Source: an uncultured Clostridia bacterium (lineage in GTDB: Bacteria > Bacillota > Clostridia > Monoglobales > Monoglobaceae). From it: 64,000 bases of DNA. Below, one piece after another: positions 42,757-53,013 of this stretch. Position 1 is the first letter of the stretch, and each line of letters begins with the position of its first letter. The stretch spans positions 310,001-374,000 of the forward strand of contig CAJTWN010000001.1 in the NCBI GenBank assembly GCA_910580105.1, read 5' to 3'. The notes under the pieces were generated by a model. The model had not been told where the DNA came from and did no database searches. It was given only the letters and a program-made list of their open reading frames with translations. The translations under genes and the position numbers were made by a program.

Positions 42757-44621
42757 TTTTCTTCCCCTTTCTCATGATAATACCAATAAACATTTTCAGC
42801 CGTTTTACGATCAATCACCTCTGAAAGTTCCGCAATCGTTGCTCTCCGTATCCTTTCTATTCCAGAGAAGCTCGCCAGCAACTTCATTCTTTTACTGGGG
42901 CCAATGCCTTCAATCGACTCAAGTTCCGAATGCAGATTTGCGCTTTCATGTTTTTTGCGAAAGGTTGTGATTGCAAATCGGTGAACTTCATCCTGCATAC
43001 AGGTCAGAAAATCAAACAGCTCTCTTCCCAGCGGATATTCTATGGTTTCATCGGTAAGGCCCCGGGTCTGATGCTTATCGTTTTTCACCAATCCATACAC
43101 AGGAATATCTTCTCCCATGGTCTCAAACAGTTCCCGTATAATTGAAACGTGTCCTTTGCCGCCATCAAGTAAAATTAAATCCGGCAGTTCTACAAATTTG
43201 GCACGCTCTCTCGAAAGTTCTCCCTTTTCAATCTTCTCCTCTTCCTCATAAGCTTTTTGAATACGGCGGTATATCACCTCACGCATACTCTCATAATCAT
43301 TGGCACCTTCCACCGTTTTAATATTAAATTTACGGTAATCTTTTTTCGAGGGTTTTGCATTTTTATACACTACACAAACACCAACGCTCTGTGCGCCGGA
43401 TATGTTAGATATATCATAACTTTCAATACGAAAAGGCGGTTTTTTCAGCTTCAATACGTGCATTAAATCCATAAGAATCAAATTGGCCTTTTTCTCGCTT
43501 CGGTCACGCTTAAAACGATGCTGATACAGAGACTCACCTGCATTTTTGCACACCATCTGCACCATTTTTGCCTTTTCACCCTTAAGGGGAACTGAAATGT
43601 GAACTTTATGCCCGTTTTTCTCGGTCAGCCAATTCTCAATCCCAGCTTCATCTTCAATATGATGAGAAAGATGAATTTCTCCCGGTATATTGGTAACCGT
43701 AAAATAAAATTGTTTAATAAACTCCTCTAAAACATTTTCAATCTTTTCTCCCGTATTCTCAAACACAAAATACTCAGAGCCCACCACTTTTCCGTCACGC
43801 ATATAGAAAACTTCAATGCAAAAATCATCTTTATCTTCAATAATCCCAATGATGTCCACATGCTTTTCTTTCATGGAGGTTATCTTCTGTTTTTCCCCAA
43901 ATATTTTTAAACTCTCTATCTTGTCACGGTATCTTGCTGCACGTTCAAATTCCAGGCTTTCAGATGCCTCAAACATTTTCTTTTCCAAAATTTGAAGAAT
44001 AGACGCAAACTTTCCATTCATCACATCCTGAATCTGATCAAAAACCTCTCTGTACTCTTCCTTTGATATACGGCCATCACAGGGGGCACTGCACTGACCA
44101 ATTTGATAGTAAAGACAGGGTCTGGATTTTCCAATATCTTTAGGAAGTTCTTTGTGACAGCTGCGAATTTTAAAAATTCTCTTGAGCGTTTCCAGCGTAT
44201 CCTTCACCATATAAGCACTCATATACGGACCAAAATATTTGGCGCCGTCCTTCTTCACCCGGCGTGTCATAAAAATCCTTGGATATTCTTCCTGGGTTGT
44301 TATTTTTATATAAGGATACTGCTTCCCATCCTTTAACAGGATATTATACTGCGGCAGATATTTTTTAATCAAATTACATTCCAAAACCAGTGCTTCTACT
44401 TCTGTGTCCGTAACAATATAGTCGAAGTCAACAATATTGCTGACCAAAGCAACGGTCTTTGGCGTATGATTTTTTGATTGCATAAAATACTGACTGACAC
44501 GGTTTTTCAACAGCTTGCTTTTTCCTACATATATAACCTTTCCATTCTTATCCCGCATGATATAAACGCCGGGGCAAAGGGGAAGATTCTTTAATTTTTC
44601 TTTGATATAATCACTGCACAT
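42753..44621 (-). CDS. uvrC: Excinuclease ABC subunit C
   Basis: 622 residues from ATG 44621, with GAGGT close upstream. GIY-YIG domain (CPGVYIMRDKNGKVIYVGKS) for the 3' incision, a UVR region (about 205-240) for UvrB, an RNase H-like domain with DLILLDGGKGH for the 5' incision, and C-terminal helix-hairpin-helices (SIEGIGPSKRMKLL). Acts in nucleotide excision repair with UvrAB. It lies downstream of the HPr gene. Confidence 0.97.
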   Translation of the reverse strand: MCSDYIKEKLKNLPLCPGVYIMRDKNGKVIYVGKSKLLKNRVSQYFMQSKNHTPKTVALVSNIVDFDYIVTDTEVEALVLECNLIKKYLPQYNILLKDGKQYPYIKITTQEEYPRIFMTRRVKKDGAKYFGPYMSAYMVKDTLETLKRIFKIRSCHKELPKDIGKSRPCLYYQIGQCSAPCDGRISKEEYREVFDQIQDVMNGKFASILQILEKKMFEASESLEFERAARYRDKIESLKIFGEKQKITSMKEKHVDIIGIIEDKDDFCIEVFYMRDGKVVGSEYFVFENTGEKIENVLEEFIKQFYFTVTNIPGEIHLSHHIEDEAGIENWLTEKNGHKVHISVPLKGEKAKMVQMVCKNAGESLYQHRFKRDRSEKKANLILMDLMHVLKLKKPPFRIESYDISNISGAQSVGVCVVYKNAKPSKKDYRKFNIKTVEGANDYESMREVIYRRIQKAYEEEEKIEKGELSRERAKFVELPDLILLDGGKGHVSIIRELFETMGEDIPVYGLVKNDKHQTRGLTDETIEYPLGRELFDFLTCMQDEVHRFAITTFRKKHESANLHSELESIEGIGPSKRMKLLASFSGIERIRRATIAELSEVIDRKTAENVYWYYHEKGEEN

Positions 44622-44679
44622 AATTACCTCATTCTTCTCCGGTAAATACACTTCCGCATCCAATTCTCTATCAAACAAC

Positions 44680-44714
44680 AAAAGAGCAAACCGATAAAAT
44701 CGACCTGCTCTTTT
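44680..44714 (-). terminator. Terminator of the HPr gene
   Basis: A stem AAAAGAGCA/TGCTCTTTT (44680-44688 with 44706-44714), with an inner CGA/TCG pairing, lies directly after the HPr stop on the minus strand. Confidence 0.8.
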
Positions 44715-44731
44715 CTATAACTCTGTTTTTG

Positions 44732-44992
44732 TTATGCAAAATTTGATGAAATCAGTTCAATCAAATCTGATACAGCCTGTTCTTCATCAGACCCTTCTGC
44801 AATAATGGTGATGGTAATTCCCTTGGTAATTCCCAAAGAAAGAACGCCGAGCAAGCTCTTAGCATTCACGCGTCTGCTATCTTTTTCAACCCATATGCTG
44901 GATTTATACTCATTTGCTTTTTGAATAAAGAATGTCGCTGGTCTGGCATGTAGTCCCACTTGATTTTGAACGACAACCTCTTTCATATACAT
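44732..44992 (-). CDS. HPr-family phosphocarrier protein
   Basis: 86 residues from ATG 44992, with GGAGCG upstream; ATG 44986 is also possible. The His of GLHARPA (phosphorylated by enzyme I) and the regulatory Ser of NAKSLLGVLSLG (target of HPr kinase) are both present, so it is HPr-like and not the His-less Crh. It may serve the sugar phosphotransferase system or only catabolite control; no other PTS gene is in the window. Confidence 0.92.
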   Translation of the reverse strand: MYMKEVVVQNQVGLHARPATFFIQKANEYKSSIWVEKDSRRVNAKSLLGVLSLGITKGITITIIAEGSDEEQAVSDLIELISSNFA

Positions 44993-45216
44993 AAATACCG
45001 CTCCTTTAAGTTTCAAAATACCCCAGGGAAAGCTAGATGCTCACACCTTGATTTAATACTAATATGATACTAAAAATTACTTTATAAGTCAATAGCTTTT
45101 TTACACTTTTCCTAAAAAACAAACGATTTTTTAGTCAAAACCAACAAAATCAGCTGAATGTACAAAAAATTCCAAGCATGTCATTTCCAATTTGTAAAAA
45201 ACAACTATGGGTTTAC

Positions 45217-47883
45217 CTATTTTCTCTTTTTATGCAATTCCCTTTGTTTTAAAATTAACTTTCGTAACAAATCAATAGGAAATATCGTCATAGCCATTGT
45301 TAATACGAAAATCCATTCTTTTGGATTTAATCCAGCGGTACGAAGGATACTGCCTCCATAATAAGTCATCATTATCTGCGCCACTGCAATGCAGGACATA
45401 ACAACCAAAAATTGCTTATTTAGGGCCAGTCTGTCTAACAGATCAATTTCTTCCGTCCGGGCATTAAATGCGTTGAACAAACAAATAAAAATAAAAAAGG
45501 TAAAATAACCGGTATAAAAATAAATTTCACTGCCATCCGGACGAAACAAACCATGCACAACCGGGGAAATAAAAAACAGCAGGCTGATTGCACAAATATA
45601 CAATCCATCCACAATAATAGAACTCCACATAACAGAATCAATAATATTTTCATCACGCAAATGCGGACGTTCTTTTAAATACCGAGCCAATGCAGGTTCA
45701 CCGCCAAAAGCAATGGCCGCCAAACTATCTATCATTAAATTTGTCCAAATCATCTGAGAAATATCCAGCGGTTTTTCAACGCCAACAATCGGGCCCAAAA
45801 TTGAAACGGTTACTGCTGCAACATTAATTGTCAATTGGAACTGAATAAATTTTTTTATGCTCTTATATATTGTTCTTCCATACAAAACCGCATTTTTTAT
45901 AGATTTAAAGTTGTCATCCAAAATAACAATATCCCCGGCTTCTTTTGCAACCTCAGCGCCGGAACCCATGGCAAACCCAACATCTGCCGCTTTTAATGCC
46001 GGTGCATCATTGACGCCGTCTCCGGTCATACCCACCACCAGATTTAACTCCTGTGCCAAACGGACCAACCTGCTTTTGTCAGAGGGCAATGCCCTTGCAA
46101 TTACAGCAATTTCCGGTAAAATTGCTTTGATTTCCTCATCACGAAGTCCCTGCAAATCCTGAGAGGTCAAAACTTTATAATGTTCTTTTCTTAAAATTCC
46201 GGCTTCTTTTGCAATCGCCTCCGCCGTTTCTCTGCGATCACCGGTAATCATCACCACCTGAATTCCTGCCGCTGAAACATCCGCAATTGCTGCTTTGGCT
46301 TCTGCCCGAATCCGGTCATGGATTGTAACCATACCAATGTATGCCATATTTTCGGGTAAGTCTTCCTGTAACGTACTATCTTTTTCAACTTTTTTAATCG
46401 CAAATGCAAGTGTCCGGAAGGATTTCATTGCATAAAACCGCTGCTGATCCAATAATTTGGGTAAATGAATCAAATTTCCAGTTTTCCCCTCTGTATCCAC
46501 CGCCGCATTACAATTTTTCAAAATATATTCCGGCGCTCCCTTGTATAACGCATAATAATCATCGCCATCCTGTATCAATGCAGCTGAAAATTTTTTATCC
46601 GAGCGAAAAGGAACCATCATTTTTATTTCGATTTCACTTTTGTCTACAATATCCTTTCCAACAAATCCAATCAATGCTTTTTCTGTTGCATTCCCGCCAA
46701 TAATTTTATCTTTTCCCATTTTGGCAGAACTATTACAAATCATAGACAAACCCACGAACCGCCGCAATGTCTTCGGCACATTATGAAAGCTGTCATACGC
46801 GTCACCCTTTGCATCAAAAAATTGTTTTACCCTTGGTTTTCCCTCCGTGATGGTTCCGGTCTTATCCGTAAACAAAATATTCACACCACCGGAAGTTTCA
46901 ATCCCAACAAGTTTTCGTACCAATACTTTTGCTTTCAACATCTTTTTCATATTAAGAGAGCATACGATTGCAATCATCAGCGGAAGTCCTTCCGGAACTG
47001 CAACCACGATGACAATAATCCCCATAATCAACGAGTTGACCAAATCAGAAAGTACCAGCCCAACATCCGAAAAATATGCCAAAATTGCAGGCGCAGAGAA
47101 ATGTGTATCCAGTAATGCGTGTTGCATAAAGCTGATAACAATCAGCAAAATTGCACTGATATACCCAAATTTACTGATTGATTTCGCAAGATTTCTGAGT
47201 TTTAATGTCAGTGGGCTTTCTCTGGTTTCTTCCTGTGCTTCCCTTGTTAATTTACCATAAACAGTGTGATCTCCTACACAATCAACCTGCAGTATAGCTT
47301 CACCAGAGCAGACCACACTGCCCCGATATAGTGTTTCTTCATTCCAAAAATCAATAAATTGTGCTTCTGTTTTCCGACGGCCTTGCTGATAAAATTTATG
47401 GACTTCCTTCGTTTCACCATTCAAAGAAGACTGATCCACCTGTATAGAGCCGCCGGCAATTTTTCCGTCAGCCGGCACCATATCTCCCGATTGCAGCAAT
47501 ACCATATCACCGACAACAATTTCATAGATAGAAATTTCCTTTAATTCTCCTGAACGATATACCTTACAAAGGATGTTGTTTGCTTCCTCCTGCAAATGCT
47601 GAAACGTTGCTTCATTTTTAAACTCTGATAGGGAACTGACAAAAGTTGCAATCAAAATTGAACATAAAATACCAATACACTCATGCCAGTCTACCTTTCC
47701 GAAAAACGTAAATATAACATTGATTCCCAAAGCAACCAACAGGACGATGATGATTGGATCATCAAAGTTTCCCCAGTATGTATCCCAAAAGGTCCTCCTC
47801 TTCTTTTCTGTCAGCCGGTTCGAGCCATGTTCTTTCTCTGAAATCTTCACTTGTTCTTGATTTAATCCCTGAACCTTTCTCAT
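45217..47883 (-). CDS. Calcium-translocating P-type ATPase
   Basis: 888 residues with the P2-type layout: cytosolic N-terminus, two membrane segments, the actuator with VDQSSLNGETKEV, two more segments with PEGLPLMIAIVCSL (TM4), the phosphorylation site DKTGTITEGKP, then MITGDRRETA, GDGVNDAPAL, and C-terminal segments. PEGLP in TM4 is typical of Ca2+ pumps. It would expel Ca2+ using ATP. GGAGG precedes the ATG by nine bases. Stands alone on the minus strand. Confidence 0.92.
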   Translation of the reverse strand: MRKVQGLNQEQVKISEKEHGSNRLTEKKRRTFWDTYWGNFDDPIIIVLLVALGINVIFTFFGKVDWHECIGILCSILIATFVSSLSEFKNEATFQHLQEEANNILCKVYRSGELKEISIYEIVVGDMVLLQSGDMVPADGKIAGGSIQVDQSSLNGETKEVHKFYQQGRRKTEAQFIDFWNEETLYRGSVVCSGEAILQVDCVGDHTVYGKLTREAQEETRESPLTLKLRNLAKSISKFGYISAILLIVISFMQHALLDTHFSAPAILAYFSDVGLVLSDLVNSLIMGIIVIVVAVPEGLPLMIAIVCSLNMKKMLKAKVLVRKLVGIETSGGVNILFTDKTGTITEGKPRVKQFFDAKGDAYDSFHNVPKTLRRFVGLSMICNSSAKMGKDKIIGGNATEKALIGFVGKDIVDKSEIEIKMMVPFRSDKKFSAALIQDGDDYYALYKGAPEYILKNCNAAVDTEGKTGNLIHLPKLLDQQRFYAMKSFRTLAFAIKKVEKDSTLQEDLPENMAYIGMVTIHDRIRAEAKAAIADVSAAGIQVVMITGDRRETAEAIAKEAGILRKEHYKVLTSQDLQGLRDEEIKAILPEIAVIARALPSDKSRLVRLAQELNLVVGMTGDGVNDAPALKAADVGFAMGSGAEVAKEAGDIVILDDNFKSIKNAVLYGRTIYKSIKKFIQFQLTINVAAVTVSILGPIVGVEKPLDISQMIWTNLMIDSLAAIAFGGEPALARYLKERPHLRDENIIDSVMWSSIIVDGLYICAISLLFFISPVVHGLFRPDGSEIYFYTGYFTFFIFICLFNAFNARTEEIDLLDRLALNKQFLVVMSCIAVAQIMMTYYGGSILRTAGLNPKEWIFVLTMAMTIFPIDLLRKLILKQRELHKKRK

Positions 47884-48019
47884 ATTTTCTTATCCTCCGC
47901 CGCATAAAAATTGTTTCAATCTATCCATATGCGGACAAGCGCAGATATATGTTTGAAATGCACAGATAACAATAAATCCCATAAAATAAATAAATCGAAC
48001 AAAGAATTGAGGTATCATC

Positions 48020-48676
48020 ATGCTCTATATTTGTCTTACAGCAATTTCTCTCACCCTTGATTCTTTTGGCGTGGGAGTTGCCTATGGATTAAAAAAAATA
48101 AAGATTGGACCGGGTGCAAAATGCGCCATGTGCTTGATCAGCTTCCTGCTCGCCCTGCTTTCTATTTCTGTCGGCCAATTTTTGAATACTTTTTTGCCGA
48201 CAACAATCGGACAATATATCAGTATTCTCCTTCTGCTTATTCTTGGTATATACATGATTTTTTCTTCCTTTCAGGAAAATAAAAATCCGGAACTTCTTCC
48301 GCAAAAGTCGCGGGAGGTAAATCAAAAAGTGTTTAATTTGTTTTTTGAAAAGTTAGGGCTCTCCATCACAATTATCAAGTATCCCCAATGCGGCGACTTT
48401 GATCATTCCAATACCATTGACATCAAAGAAGCACTCTATATCGGTCTTGCCCTTTCTCTTGACGCGCTGGGGGCTGGTATTGGTCTTGGTATCAGCGGAC
48501 AATCCGGTATATTTTATGCGTTGCTTGTCGGGATATTTCAATATTTTTTTATAACGCTGGGGATTTGGGGCGGAAAAAAACTGCATTTATCCACAAAGAT
48601 GAACGAAACCGTTCTTGCTGTCCTTCCGGGTATCATTTTGATCGGCCTTGCTGTCTATCGGCTTCTGTGTATTTAG
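48020..48676 (+). CDS. ytaF: Sporulation membrane protein YtaF
   Basis: 218 residues, with TTGAGGT six bases before the ATG. Six hydrophobic segments arranged as two related halves (AISLTLDSFGVGVAYG and LALSLDALGAGIGLGI), like MntP and YtaF. The loop KYPQCGDFDHSNTIDIKEAL is typical of YtaF. It is made in spore formers; transport activity has not been shown for the family. Confidence 0.9.
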   Translation: MLYICLTAISLTLDSFGVGVAYGLKKIKIGPGAKCAMCLISFLLALLSISVGQFLNTFLPTTIGQYISILLLLILGIYMIFSSFQENKNPELLPQKSREVNQKVFNLFFEKLGLSITIIKYPQCGDFDHSNTIDIKEALYIGLALSLDALGAGIGLGISGQSGIFYALLVGIFQYFFITLGIWGGKKLHLSTKMNETVLAVLPGIILIGLAVYRLLCI

Positions 48677-48984
48677 CTCGTATTTAATAATATTTAAAAC
48701 ATAGGCAATGAATTGCTCATATATAATAAATATACAAAAACCATATGATCAGCTTAAAACAAGTATTTTCCCATACAAAAAAATTCCCCTATGGTACTTC
48801 AATATACCATAGGGGGATTATCTTTAATCCTGTTTCTATGCTGCATTTCGCAGCCAAAATTCATGGAAATTACGAACACTGTTAAAATATTGCTTATGTT
48901 TCTGCAGATTATTCTCTCAAAAACACAAGTGCAATCTATTGCATAACGAATAAAAATTCTGCTTATTCCGCTATTCTATCAGAA
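48677..48984. other. Intergenic region between ytaF and gpmI
   Basis: 308 bases between convergent genes. It contains the terminator at 48786-48815 and otherwise AT-rich sequence, with no reading frame or RNA structure I can support. Confidence 0.6.
48786..48815 (-). terminator. Terminator serving the pgk-tpiA-gpmI operon
   Basis: A perfect 11-bp stem (48786-48796 with 48805-48815); on the minus strand it is followed by AATTTTTTTG. It lies 170 bases after gpmI, but is the first hairpin with a T tract. Confidence 0.8.
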
Positions 48985-50514
48985 TTAGCGTTCAATCAGG
49001 CTCTCACCCGTCATTTCCTCCGGCTTTTCAAGTCCCATCAGATCAAGGAGGGTTGGCGTCAGGTCTGCAAGCCGTCCCTTTTTCAATTTCAAATCATCAC
49101 GGCCAATCAATACCAAAGGAACCACATTTGTGGTATGCGCCGTAAATGCGCCCTGGGTTTCATAATCAATCATCTGATCTGCATTACCATGATCCGCTGT
49201 AATCAAGGCAACACCGCCAAGTTTTTCAATGGCATCCACCACGCGGCCAACACATTCATCCACGGTCTCAACTGCTTTGACAGCAGCCTCAAACACACCC
49301 GTATGACCAACCATATCGCAGTTTGCAAAGTTCAGAATAATTACGTCATAGTCACCACTCTCAATCCGCTTTACCACCTCATCCGTCACCAGATATGCAC
49401 TCATTTCCGGCTGAAGATCATAGGTTGCAACCTTTGGAGAATTGATGAGGGCACGGTCTTCTCCATCATAAACGGCCTCAACACCGCCATTAAAGAAGAA
49501 GGTAACATGCGCATACTTTTCCGTCTCCGCAATACGAAGCTGACGCAGACCTTTTTTACTGATATATTCACCGAAGGTATTTGTCAGGCGTTCCGGCTTA
49601 AATGCAACGTCCGCATTCGGCATTGAAACATCATACTGTGTCATGCAGACAAAACGGGTTGGAAAATACGTGCGCTGAAATCCTTCAAATGCAGGATCCA
49701 CAATTGTACGGGTAATTTCTCTTGCGCGGTCAGGACGGAAATTAAAGAAAATAACCGAATCACCTTCGCTGATCGTTGCAACAGGGGTGCCGTCTTTGGT
49801 AATAACCGTAGGAACAACAAATTCATCGGTAATTTCTTGATTATAGCTTTCTTTAACAGCCGTAACTGCGGATTCTGCCGTCTCGCCGGTGCCCAGCACC
49901 ATTGCATTATATGCCTTTTCAACCCGTTCCCAACGGTTGTCGCGATCCATTGCATAATATCTTCCCATTACACTGGCGATTTCACCTACACCCAAAGAAC
50001 GAATCTTTTCTATCAGCTGCTCTACATAGCCCGCACCACTGGAAGGCGGTACGTCACGACCGTCCAAAAAGCAGTGAACATAGACCTTTTCCAAACCATT
50101 TTCTTTTGCCATTTTCAAGAGGCCATAAAGGTGTTTATTATGGCTGTGCACACCCCCATCGGACAAAAGTCCCATCAGGTGCAGTGCCTTTCCGTTGACC
50201 TTACAATTTTCCATTGCTGCACACAATGCCGGATTCTCAAAAAAATTCCCGTCTTCAATGGATTTGGTAATCCGGGTTAGTTCCTGATACACAATCCGGC
50301 CGGCGCCGATATTGGTATGACCGACCTCAGAATTTCCCATCTGTCCGTCCGGAAGACCGACATCCATACCGGAGGCATGAATAACTGTATTTGGGTGTTC
50401 CGCCAGATAACGGTCCATATTCGGTGTCTTTGCAGCATAAATGGCATTGCCTTCATGCCGCTCATTGACCCCATAACCGTCCATAATAATCAGTGTATAA
50501 GGTTTTTTGCTCAT
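48985..50514 (-). CDS. gpmI: 2,3-bisphosphoglycerate-independent phosphoglycerate mutase
   Basis: 509 residues. Alkaline-phosphatase-like enzyme that interconverts 3- and 2-phosphoglycerate with two Mn2+. Motifs: IIMDGYGVNE, the nucleophile Ser in GQMGNSEVGHTNIGAGR, HSHNKHLYGLL, and TADHGNADQM. AAAGGAGG precedes the ATG. Third gene of the glycolytic operon, 21 bases after tpiA. Confidence 0.97.
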   Translation of the reverse strand: MSKKPYTLIIMDGYGVNERHEGNAIYAAKTPNMDRYLAEHPNTVIHASGMDVGLPDGQMGNSEVGHTNIGAGRIVYQELTRITKSIEDGNFFENPALCAAMENCKVNGKALHLMGLLSDGGVHSHNKHLYGLLKMAKENGLEKVYVHCFLDGRDVPPSSGAGYVEQLIEKIRSLGVGEIASVMGRYYAMDRDNRWERVEKAYNAMVLGTGETAESAVTAVKESYNQEITDEFVVPTVITKDGTPVATISEGDSVIFFNFRPDRAREITRTIVDPAFEGFQRTYFPTRFVCMTQYDVSMPNADVAFKPERLTNTFGEYISKKGLRQLRIAETEKYAHVTFFFNGGVEAVYDGEDRALINSPKVATYDLQPEMSAYLVTDEVVKRIESGDYDVIILNFANCDMVGHTGVFEAAVKAVETVDECVGRVVDAIEKLGGVALITADHGNADQMIDYETQGAFTAHTTNVVPLVLIGRDDLKLKKGRLADLTPTLLDLMGLEKPEEMTGESLIER

Positions 50515-50535
50515 TATATCCTCCTTTAATTTTTT

Positions 50536-51288
50536 CTATTTTGCGGCTGCAACAATAACAGAGAAGTCCTCCGCTTTCAAACTTGCACCGCCAATCAAAC
50601 CGCCGTCGATATTTGGCTTTGCCAAAAGTTCTGCGGCATTCCCGGCATTCATACTGCCGCCGTACTGAATACGAATAGCTTCCGCTACCTCTTTACCATA
50701 CAAGCCTTCAATGGTTGCGCGGATGATGCCGCAAACTTCATCTGCCTGTTCTGCAGTTGCGGTCTTACCGGTGCCAATGGCCCAAACCGGCTCATAGGCA
50801 ATGACCACATTCTTCGCATCCGCAGGTGCAACATCTAAAAATGCAATCTTGGTCTGGCGACGGACGGTATCATCCATGATCCCCTGTTCCCGCTCGCAAA
50901 GACTTTCTCCCACACAAACAATTGGAGTAAGGCCTGCCGCAATTGCCGCTTTTGTCCGCAAATTTACAGTTTCATCTGTCTCGCCAAAATACTGCCGCCG
51001 TTCAGAATGTCCGATAATAACATAAGTTACACCGGCCTCTTTAAGCATATTTCCGGCAAGCTCTCCGGTATACGCGCCGTTTTCCTTAAAATGAACATTC
51101 TGTGCACCAACAGCAATCTGGCTGTCTTTCAGCGCTTCTACAACACCGGGAATACAAATGGCTGTCGGGCAAACCACAACGTCACATACTGCATCATTGA
51201 CCTTATCTTTCATCTCAGTAACCAGCGCAACAGCCTCTGCCGGTGTTTTATTCATCTTCCAGTTTCCTGCAATTATCTTTTTTCTCAT
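50536..51288 (-). CDS. tpiA: Triosephosphate isomerase
   Basis: 250 residues. Catalytic Lys in AGNWKMNKT, His in IIGHSERRQYFGETD, Glu in AYEPVWAIGTGKTA; phosphate loop at IQYGGSMN. It interconverts dihydroxyacetone phosphate and glyceraldehyde 3-phosphate. AAAGGA precedes the ATG. Lies between pgk and gpmI. Confidence 0.98.
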   Translation of the reverse strand: MRKKIIAGNWKMNKTPAEAVALVTEMKDKVNDAVCDVVVCPTAICIPGVVEALKDSQIAVGAQNVHFKENGAYTGELAGNMLKEAGVTYVIIGHSERRQYFGETDETVNLRTKAAIAAGLTPIVCVGESLCEREQGIMDDTVRRQTKIAFLDVAPADAKNVVIAYEPVWAIGTGKTATAEQADEVCGIIRATIEGLYGKEVAEAIRIQYGGSMNAGNAAELLAKPNIDGGLIGGASLKAEDFSVIVAAAK

Positions 51289-51367
51289 TGTTTACATCCT
51301 TTCAATTCAATATTATGTTGAACTCCAAATCGACCTAAAGGGCGACACATGGCCGCCCTTTTTCATC

Positions 51368-52558
51368 TTATTTATCATTGAGCGCTGCAACACCGGGCAG
51401 AACCTTACCTTCCAAAAATTCCATGGAAGCACCGCCGCCAGTGGAAATATGAGACATCTTATCGCCAAATCCCAACTGGTTAACAGCTGCGGCGCTGTCG
51501 CCGCCGCCGATGATGGTGATGGCATCAATATCAGCAAGCGCCTGGGCAACTGCAATGGTGCCCTTTGCAAAATTTGCCATTTCAAACACACCCATTGGTC
51601 CATTCCAGATAACCGTCTTTGCATCTTTCAGCGCGTCTGCAAAAAGTTTTCTTGTTTCTTCGCCAATATCAAGACCCATCCATCCATCCGGAATTTCGCT
51701 GGATTTTACAGTCTTATACTCGGTATCTTCTTTAAATTCTTTGCCAACAACCGTATCTACCGGAAGCAAGAAGTTCACGCCCTTAGCTTTTGCTTTCGCA
51801 ATCATCTCTTTTGCAAAATCAACCTTGTCAGCTTCCAAAAGGGAAGTACCAACCGAATAGCCCTGCGCAACCATAAAGGTATAAGCCATGCCGCCACCGA
51901 TAATCAAGGTATCCACCTTTTCAAGCAGGTTGTTAATTACATTAATTTTATCTGAAACCTTTGCGCCGCCCAAAATTGCAACCAGCGGACGCTCCGGATC
52001 GTTGACCGCTTTGCCGAGAAAATCAAGTTCTTTTCCGAGAAGATAACCAGCCGCCGCAGTATCAAGAAATTCGGTCACGCCAACGGTAGAACAGTGCGCA
52101 CGATGGGCACTGCCAAACGCATCATTTACAAATACTTCTGCCAAAGAAGCCAATTCTTTGCTGAAATTTTCTTCGTTCTTGGTTTCTTCTTTTCTATATC
52201 TGGTGTTCTGAAGAAGTACGACTTCACCGTCCTTCATTGCAGCAACCGCCGCCTTTGCCTGCTCGCCAACCACATTATCATCCGCAGCAAAAACCACCGG
52301 GATTCCCAAATGAGCAGAAAGACGTTCAGCAACAGGCGCAAGAGAAAGTTCAGGCTTGGGTTCACCCTTGGGCTTTCCCATATGAGAGCAAAGAATAACT
52401 TTTGCACCGTCTGCAATCAATTTCTTAATGGTAGGAAGTGCACCCAAAATACGGGTTTCATCTGTGATTTTTCCATCTTTAATCGGAACGTTAAAATCAC
52501 AGCGCACCAAAACCTTTTTACCTTTTACCTGAATGTTATCAACTGTTTTTTTGTTCAT
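51368..52558 (-). CDS. pgk: Phosphoglycerate kinase
   Basis: 396 residues from ATG 52558, with GGAGGT seven bases upstream; a further in-frame start at 52573 is inside that region. Motifs: VLVRCDFNVPIKDG, SHMGKPKGE, VNDAFGSAHRAH, and the ATP site GGGDSAAAVNQLG. Catalyses ATP formation from 1,3-bisphosphoglycerate. First gene of pgk-tpiA-gpmI; gapA, commonly just upstream, is absent here. Confidence 0.98.
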   Translation of the reverse strand: MNKKTVDNIQVKGKKVLVRCDFNVPIKDGKITDETRILGALPTIKKLIADGAKVILCSHMGKPKGEPKPELSLAPVAERLSAHLGIPVVFAADDNVVGEQAKAAVAAMKDGEVVLLQNTRYRKEETKNEENFSKELASLAEVFVNDAFGSAHRAHCSTVGVTEFLDTAAAGYLLGKELDFLGKAVNDPERPLVAILGGAKVSDKINVINNLLEKVDTLIIGGGMAYTFMVAQGYSVGTSLLEADKVDFAKEMIAKAKAKGVNFLLPVDTVVGKEFKEDTEYKTVKSSEIPDGWMGLDIGEETRKLFADALKDAKTVIWNGPMGVFEMANFAKGTIAVAQALADIDAITIIGGGDSAAAVNQLGFGDKMSHISTGGGASMEFLEGKVLPGVAALNDK

Positions 52559-53013
52559 GAGAACAACCTCCAATTGGAAAATATTTTTAGAAATCTTTTG
52601 TATAAAAAGATGAATTATTTACAAAAAACAAGAAAAGGGGGTCTGTATCTCCTCGTCTATGCAACTTCTATACACGAAACAATCATAAAACGTATGATCC
52701 GTCTTGAGAGGATTTACTAAGCCTCTTAACCCGCCTCAAATGAAAGGTTTTCTTTACATAAAACCCATCGGGAATTTTATCCAATAAGCATTGTACCCTA
52801 CTTCTGTCATTTTATCAAGTATTTTTTCCGGAATTTGTGTTAAAATTTTCACTATTTTTTTCATAAAAATCATATAAAATTTTTCATAAAAATTTTAGAA
52901 AAAGATTTGACAAAGACCCTCAACTGTGATAAATTGGAATAAGTATATCATTTACACAGAGAACAAAAAAATACGTTATTTCAGGTGAAATGACCCGTCA
53001 GGGAGGAATGGTA
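52559..53013. other. Divergent intergenic region between pgk and nadA
   Basis: 455 bases. It holds the pgk Shine-Dalgarno, a very AT-rich middle and the nadA promoter. No promoter with both boxes was recognised for pgk, no known riboswitch and no reading frame of note. Confidence 0.55.
52907..52935 (+). promoter_or_regulatory. Promoter of nadABC
   Basis: TTGACA (52907-52912), 17-base spacer, TAAATT (52930-52935). No operator for a NAD repressor could be identified with confidence. Confidence 0.85.

Noticed and set aside
44732..44992. HPr-like protein as Crh
   Set aside because: The phosphorylatable His of HPr is present, whereas Crh lacks it.
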